Assembly: GCA_035542775.1 (NCBI GenBank)
Contig: DATKKX010000089.1
Location: 1 to 26,141 of the forward strand
Direction: 5' to 3'
DNA from: DATKKX01 sp035542775
Lineage (GTDB): Bacteria; Planctomycetota; Phycisphaerae; UBA1845; UTPLA1
DNA length: 26,141 nt
In this document: positions 21,728 to 26,141 of the stretch, one piece after another
How positions within the stretch are numbered: position 1 is the stretch's first letter
Layout: each line of letters begins with the position of its first letter
Translations under genes and position numbers: made by a program
Notes under the pieces: generated by a model
What the model was told of the DNA's origin: nothing
What the model saw: the letters and a program-made list of their open reading frames with translations, nothing else
The model's database searches: none

Positions 21728-24370
21728 TCAAGGTCGCGGGCCCGTCGGGCGACCACCGACCGGCCTGTTAGGTACGTACTCCGAAGACACCGGCGTCATC
21801 AGATCCTCTTCGTCCGTCGGCCACCTGTCGGTGTCGCTCAAGAGGGTATCGACTACCAGCAACGTAAACGACTCGCTGCCGGCGGGCACCACGACGTAAC
21901 CAAGGATCCGGTCGGACGATCTGGTCTTGCCGAAGACGGTCTCGGCGCCCGGCGGTTCGTTGAGCAGAAGGAGATATGGCTCCCAGGCCTCAGGCCTCAG
22001 GACGAGGAGGTCCCGCGGCTTCCCGTCCTTCGTATAGCGGATCGCGGCGACATCCTCGCGCGACCAGTCCATAAGATTGTTCAGGACCCAGTCCTGGTCT
22101 TTGGCCGGCTGCCAGGGCTCCGCGAGCGTGCGGTATGTCGTTGATTGAGCACGCCCTGGAGCAGTGACGATGGTGTGGCCCGTGCCGACTTGGGTCGCGC
22201 CGTTGATGCTCAAATCCTTGATCCCGGTGATGGCCTGAAGCTCGGGGGCGCCAAGGCGCGGCAGGGCTTCATAGAGGTCGTTCTTGACCTTGCCCCAGGA
22301 GTAGTACGCGCCGACCTTCGGCGGTATGTACGGCGGAACCAGGTCCGCATCCGGCCGACGATTGACATAAGCAAGACCCGGCAACGGCTTGTTGTTCTTG
22401 TCGCAGAAGCGCACGGAGAATCCCCAGCCCTTGTCGCGAGGAGCCGGCCAACCTTCGACCACGACGCGGAGCTCATTCCACCCTTGCTTGAGGTTCGCAA
22501 ACGATGCGATGGTGTCAACCAGGTCCTTATCCTCGTAATTGCCGGCGGAATAGTAGCGACCCTGATGAATGCAGCGGCCGTTCAGCCAGACCGCCAGGCC
22601 GTCATTCTGGCCCAGCCACATGCGGGCCTCCTGATCGCCCGGGGAGAACACCCAGCACGTGGCCTGCGCTCGGGTCCACCCGGCGCCGGGAAACAGTCCG
22701 GCAAGATCGATGAAGTCCGTTTTTGCGACGAGCTCGATGGTCTTCGGCGCGGGTCCCGCGGGCACCGGATCCATCACGTGGTGCGCCGGCAGGCCCTCGG
22801 CCGGTGGCTTGTCGGTGATCGGATAGGGGCCTTCGATTCTCCAGAGCTGCACGTATGAGCCCGGCACAGTCTCGTCAGCGATCTTGGGGCGACGGATCAT
22901 CGCCGAGGGCACGTGATACCGCAGGGCGGCGCGAAGGCCGTATCCCTCGTAGGGAATAGGCTGATTGCCGCAGGCAATCGCATTGGCGACAAGGGGCGGG
23001 TTGGGCCCGATCTCGCCGACGTTGATGGCCCAGGCCAGTTGCTGATTCCAGGCCTTCAAGTAATCCGTCCAGACTGAATCGTGGTACACAGCGGAGAGGG
23101 CCGCGCCCTTGGGACCCTGGTCGCCGCCGACCGTCATCACGGACGGTTTCCTGTCGTCGGGGAGTCTCGGGCGAACGCTGATGACGCCGTCAAACCAGCC
23201 ACGGGTCCGAATGATGTCTTCCGCGGGGCCGGAGACGCCGTCGCCATAGGTGGCATATGCCTGATCCTGCTCGCTGCTGATTTCGAAATAGGCCGTCCAA
23301 ATGCGAACGTTCCCATGACTGGCCGCCTGGATGGTCCTTTCGACGTAGAGCCAGTCGCTTCTGATTTTGTCGATTTCCTCCGGCGTCAGGGTCTTGGCGC
23401 CCTGCGTCTTGAGGATTGTGAACAAAACGTAGAAATCAAGAGCGCCGGGATTGACGTCCGCCTCCGCGCTCCGCTCCAGATAGTGCAGCACGCTGATCAA
23501 GTCGCCGCCTTGATGGTCAAGCATCTCGCCCGCCCGGAACTGGGCGTCACCCTGGGCGGGCAGGATGATCCTGCATTCCTCGAACTCCTGGTATGCCGCT
23601 GCGAACAGACCGCATTGCTGAAGGTAAAGCCCCCAGCGATAGTGCTCCATGAAATTCCCGGAGAGCCGTCGTTTGCGCAGTTCATAGGACAACATGCGCA
23701 GGCATCTCCGGGCCAGACGGGCGACTCGATCATTCTTGGCGGCGCGGAGCTTGTCGTACTCCGCCCGGGCCGCTTCCTTTTGTCCGGCGGTCTCCAGGAC
23801 CAGGGCACGCAGGTACGTTTTGACCTCCGGGTCCTTGGCCGCCTCGACGAAGCCCTCAAGCGGACCGTCGGTGGAATCGTCGAGCAAGAGCGGGTCGGGC
23901 ATGCCCAGCACGAGCATATCGAGCCGGTCGGCAGAGGTGTCCAAATCGATCGTCATGGCAATGCGACCCGCCGGATACTCGGCATTCTTGTGGAGCGTCT
24001 GCAGATTCACCACGTAGGCGGACGGATCCTTCTGAAGCTGCCAGTCCGGCAAGCGCTCGCCGGCCACTGTGAATTTGACCACCGCCGGAACCTGCTCCTT
24101 CGGCTCCTCCTTCTTTTGCTCGGCCTCCTCCGCCGGCGACGAAGTGGCCTTGCTCTCCGGCTTGGGCTGCGCCGCGACAAAAACCAGTGCCTGGGGCAAC
24201 GGGCCCTGCGGTCTGGTGGGCAGCTTGTACGATACGTCGTGCGCGCCACGCTGGACGACCGCCGAGCCGACCGGCATCACGGTGATCTCGGGATTTCCGG
24301 CCGCATGCGCTCGTGGTGACAAGACGAGCACGGCCGCAAAGGCCCAACTCATGAAGGGGAAGAATCTCAT
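21728..24370 (-). CDS. Large exported protein with TPR-like helical region and beta-sandwich domain
   Basis: 880-aa protein that I do not recognise as a named family. A signal peptide (1-23, ending SPRAHA) indicates export. A Lys/Glu/Pro-rich linker lies at about 68-95. Residues 180-320 are helical with TPR-like spacing (QKEAARAEYDKLRAAKNDRVARLARRCLRML; CGLFAAAYQEFEECRIILPAQGDAQFRAGEML). Residues 505-665 look like a galactose-binding-type beta-sandwich, with WLGQNDGLAVWLNGRCIHQGR and GWNELRVVVEGW, a pattern seen in many planctomycete exported proteins. The last 200 residues are a further globular region ending in a Pro/Gly/Arg-rich tail. The start ATG at 24370 has GGAG 8 nt upstream, lying inside a duplicated element. 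A role in cell-surface binding is only a guess. Confidence 0.85.
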   Translation of the reverse strand: MRFFPFMSWAFAAVLVLSPRAHAAGNPEITVMPVGSAVVQRGAHDVSYKLPTRPQGPLPQALVFVAAQPKPESKATSSPAEEAEQKKEEPKEQVPAVVKFTVAGERLPDWQLQKDPSAYVVNLQTLHKNAEYPAGRIAMTIDLDTSADRLDMLVLGMPDPLLLDDSTDGPLEGFVEAAKDPEVKTYLRALVLETAGQKEAARAEYDKLRAAKNDRVARLARRCLRMLSYELRKRRLSGNFMEHYRWGLYLQQCGLFAAAYQEFEECRIILPAQGDAQFRAGEMLDHQGGDLISVLHYLERSAEADVNPGALDFYVLFTILKTQGAKTLTPEEIDKIRSDWLYVERTIQAASHGNVRIWTAYFEISSEQDQAYATYGDGVSGPAEDIIRTRGWFDGVISVRPRLPDDRKPSVMTVGGDQGPKGAALSAVYHDSVWTDYLKAWNQQLAWAINVGEIGPNPPLVANAIACGNQPIPYEGYGLRAALRYHVPSAMIRRPKIADETVPGSYVQLWRIEGPYPITDKPPAEGLPAHHVMDPVPAGPAPKTIELVAKTDFIDLAGLFPGAGWTRAQATCWVFSPGDQEARMWLGQNDGLAVWLNGRCIHQGRYYSAGNYEDKDLVDTIASFANLKQGWNELRVVVEGWPAPRDKGWGFSVRFCDKNNKPLPGLAYVNRRPDADLVPPYIPPKVGAYYSWGKVKNDLYEALPRLGAPELQAITGIKDLSINGATQVGTGHTIVTAPGRAQSTTYRTLAEPWQPAKDQDWVLNNLMDWSREDVAAIRYTKDGKPRDLLVLRPEAWEPYLLLLNEPPGAETVFGKTRSSDRILGYVVVPAGSESFTLLVVDTLLSDTDRWPTDEEDLMTPVSSEYVPNRPVGGRPTGPRP

Positions 24371-24651
24371 TGCTCAAACTCCGACTGCCCATCGTTGGCG
24401 GGCTCGGTCAAGCTCCGATTTCACATCGTTCGCGGGCGTCAGAGCCCGTTCCCGGGCTTCGTGACCGGCCAATGCCCTTTCAGAAGGCCGCCGGTCGCCC
24501 TTTCTCTTGTTCTCCAGCCGGTTTCAGCCGGCTTATGACGGGCTCAGCTTGCACGCCCCCCGCGAACCAAGTTAGAGTGCCCCATTCGTTGCGGATTCTC
24601 CTGCATCGGCCGGACATTGCAAGAAAGCGGAGGCTCTTGATCGTTTGTTGT
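24371..24651. other. Divergent intergenic region between 880-residue protein and radical SAM gene
   Basis: 281 bp. It contains the 29-bp direct repeat listed separately, a hairpin AGCCCG-TTCC-CGGGCT (24443-24458), and a second hairpin AGCCGG-TTTCAG-CCGGCT (24516-24533). GCGGAGG at 24628-24634 is about 17 nt before the radical SAM ATG, rather far for a ribosome binding site, and only 2 nt before a possible TTG start at 24637. Confidence 0.5.
24375..24437. repeat. Tandem imperfect 29-bp direct repeat at the start of the 880-residue protein gene
   Basis: Unit 1 (24375-24403) and unit 2 (24409-24437) match at 24 of 29 positions with a 34-bp period. Both contain CTCCGA and CATCGTT followed by GCGGGC. 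On the minus strand the GGAG of unit 1 is the ribosome binding site of the 880-residue protein, and unit 2 carries a second GGAG 34 nt further upstream. Confidence 0.65.
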
Positions 24652-25719
24652 ATGGTTAGCTCGACCACCAAAAAATGGCGGCTCCTCCGGTCGTGGACCT
24701 CACATCACCCGCTGTGGTGTGCATGGCAGGTCACCTACCGCTGCAATTTTCATTGCGGCTTCTGCCATTACTGGCGCGATCCGATGGGCCAACTCGCCGA
24801 ACAGACCGTGGAGCAGTTCAAGGAGGGTTCCCGAAAGCTAGCCTCACTGGGCTCGATGCTGATCTCGATGGCCGGCGGCGAGCCTTTCCTCCGGCCGGAC
24901 CTTCCCGACATTATCCGCGCCGTGGCCGGCTTCCATCTCCCTTTTGTCACCACCAACGGTTCGTTTGTGACCAGGGAGTTGGCCAGGGAGCTGTTCGACG
25001 CCGGCCTCTGGGGCGTATCCGTCAGTCTCGACTACGCCGACCCCAAGCGGCATGACAAGGCCCGCGGCACCAAGGGCGGGTTCGATCAGGCCGTCGTCGC
25101 ACTGGAGCATTTCAGCCGCTCGCGCCGCTATCCCTGGCAGCGGGTCAACCTCCTGTGTGTGCTCCTGCACGACAACCTCGACCAGATGGAAGAGTTGATA
25201 CGTCTGGCCGCCAAGCTCGACGCCTACTTTATGGTCCAGCCGTATAGCAACCGGAAGACCGGCAGTGATCGATTCCGATATGTCGAGGGCCCTGTCTCGC
25301 CGCGCCTGCTGGAGCTGCGAAGAAAATATCCCAACTTCCTGAGTAATCCGTATTTCCTTAGAAACTTCGACCGCTATCTGGACGGCGGCGTGCCGAACTG
25401 CCGCGCCGGTCACGCCTTCTTTAACATCGACTCCGTCGGCGACATCTCGATTTGCGTTGAACAGCGCGACCGCCCGGTGGCGAACCTGTACCGGCATTCG
25501 CCGCAGCAGATCGTCGACGCCCTGCGAGCCGGCAGCATCGGCAATACCTGCACGGATTGCTGGTACAACTGCCGCGGCGAAGTCGAATGCCTGTACAGCG
25601 CGGGCAGCCTGATCAAATCCCTGCCCACGCTGTTCTTCGACCGGGGAAGGCCGAACGGCAACGGGCCCAAGTCGGGATGTGTCCCGCGCTACGAGCAACG
25701 TGGAGGACCACACCCATGA
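24652..25719 (+). CDS. Radical SAM protein with C-terminal Cys-rich (SPASM-like) region
   Basis: 355-aa radical SAM enzyme. The cluster motif CNFHCGFC gives Cys31, Cys35 and Cys38, preceded by WQVTYR, and the AdoMet-binding GGEP follows in SMAGGEPFLRPDLPD (75-78). Barrel strands such as VTTNGSFVTRELARELFDAG and WGVSVSLDYADP are evident. The C-terminal part has NCRAGHAFFNIDSVGDISICVEQ and GNTCTDCWYNCRGEVECLYS, cysteines that could bind an auxiliary iron-sulphur cluster. The substrate is unknown. The ATG at 24652 is preferred; a TTG at 24637 is possible. It is divergent from the 880-residue protein and only distantly similar to the other radical SAM protein at 6061-7374. Its last 31 nt overlap the convergent partial gene at the window edge. 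Confidence 0.88.
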   Translation: MVSSTTKKWRLLRSWTSHHPLWCAWQVTYRCNFHCGFCHYWRDPMGQLAEQTVEQFKEGSRKLASLGSMLISMAGGEPFLRPDLPDIIRAVAGFHLPFVTTNGSFVTRELARELFDAGLWGVSVSLDYADPKRHDKARGTKGGFDQAVVALEHFSRSRRYPWQRVNLLCVLLHDNLDQMEELIRLAAKLDAYFMVQPYSNRKTGSDRFRYVEGPVSPRLLELRRKYPNFLSNPYFLRNFDRYLDGGVPNCRAGHAFFNIDSVGDISICVEQRDRPVANLYRHSPQQIVDALRAGSIGNTCTDCWYNCRGEVECLYSAGSLIKSLPTLFFDRGRPNGNGPKSGCVPRYEQRGGPHP

Positions 25720-26141
25720 GGGCGTTTCCCCGCATCATCGTGATCGCTGTCGCCCTTCGTCAGCCAGTCAAAATCTCCTTCAGATTCCGGCGTTGTCTGG
25801 CCCGAGGGTCCGCGGACCCGCTGACTTTCACCGACTGACCGACTGCGTGCGCCCCGGCGGAGAATCAGCCACACGATCGCCAATCCGGCCGTGCCGGGCA
25901 CCAGCCAGAACGTGGCGCTTCGGACATTCCACCAACGTGACGATCCGGCACCGCCGGTCGAGCGGTCCCATAGAGATGCTGCCGGCGCAAGCACCAATTC
26001 CAGCGATCGCGCGACGAGCAACGGCCCGGCCCCCGTGCCGCCGGCACTGGTTTGAAACGCGCGAATCTTGATGAAGTAACCCTTGGCCCGAACGCGGGAA
26101 TGGATGGGAATATCAGCCGGCTTCCGGACCGCGACGACGGT
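25689..26141 (-). CDS. Partial membrane protein, C-terminal 150 residues only
   Basis: The reading frame is open from the window edge to the TAG at 25689, giving the last 150 residues of a longer protein whose start lies outside. It begins with an extracytoplasmic-looking segment (VRAKGYFIKIRAFQTSAGG), then PLLVARSLELVLA, a membrane helix (ATFWLVPGTAGLAIVWLIL) followed by RRGARSRS, a positive stop-transfer-like stretch, and a polar, probably cytoplasmic tail containing EGDFDWL. I do not recognise the family. The 3' end overlaps the convergent radical SAM gene by 31 nt. Codon composition and the clear helix-plus-arginine pattern argue that it is real. Confidence 0.62.
   Translation of the reverse strand, partial: TVVAVRKPADIPIHSRVRAKGYFIKIRAFQTSAGGTGAGPLLVARSLELVLAPAASLWDRSTGGAGSSRWWNVRSATFWLVPGTAGLAIVWLILRRGARSRSVGESQRVRGPSGQTTPESEGDFDWLTKGDSDHDDAGKRPHGCGPPRCS

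Noticed and set aside
23081..24319. 412-codon plus-strand frame opposite the 880-residue exported protein
   Set aside because: The minus-strand protein has a signal peptide and coherent domains; the opposite frame reads as low-complexity Leu/Arg/Asp sequence.
1..26141. tRNA, rRNA, CRISPR array, insertion sequence or prophage
   Set aside because: No T-loop-like tRNA ends, regularly spaced repeats, transposase motifs or phage genes were found on reading the window.

Overview
The window looks like a piece of a high-GC planctomycete chromosome, probably Phycisphaerae-like. The evidence is a PEP-CTERM exported protein, a membrane protein with the planctomycete-style zinc ribbon CxxCGYNLR...CxEC, several exported proteins of unknown function, and a release-factor-like GGQ protein. 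The taxon is an inference from gene style, not from a marker gene. I found no rRNA, tRNA, CRISPR array, transposase or phage gene.

Layout. (1) 1-3850: a PAS-LuxR regulator (minus) is divergent from a two-gene cytochrome operon. The first protein fuses eight c-type haem sites to a membrane cytochrome b domain; the second is an anchored triheme cytochrome. The architecture resembles CbcL-type quinone oxidoreductases. (2) 4135-6010: a PEP-CTERM protein (minus) is divergent from a NimA/pyridoxamine-phosphate-oxidase-like flavoprotein. (3) 6061-10291: a minus-strand cluster reads, in transcription order, secreted esterase with a carbohydrate-binding-like N-terminus, DUF2723-like membrane glycosyltransferase, radical SAM/SPASM protein. 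(4) 10637-12904: zinc-ribbon membrane protein, YbaK-type deacylase, and a divergent GGQ release-factor-like protein. (5) 13031-13770: two small exported proteins (minus) with a promoter-like sequence, a leader hairpin and a convincing terminator. (6) 13950-17618: a housekeeping minus-strand run trpS, scpA, ridA, mtnA, with ridA overlapping scpA. (7) 17865-20426: M50 membrane protease, a 69-residue helical protein, a PilZ protein, and an anchored PLD-like protein whose catalytic His is replaced by Asn. (8) 20417-26141: a GT4 glycosyltransferase downstream of an 880-residue exported protein, a divergent second radical SAM protein, and the 3' end of a membrane protein running off the window.

The most interesting candidates are the octaheme-c/cytochrome-b fusion with its divergent PAS regulator, the HKD-variant PLD protein, the GGQ protein with an extra C-terminal helical domain beside a tRNA-editing gene, and a duplicated 29-bp element that includes the ribosome binding site of the 880-residue protein. 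Start sites were moved from the longest reading frame wherever a ribosome binding site or signal peptide argued for it; these choices are stated in each entry.
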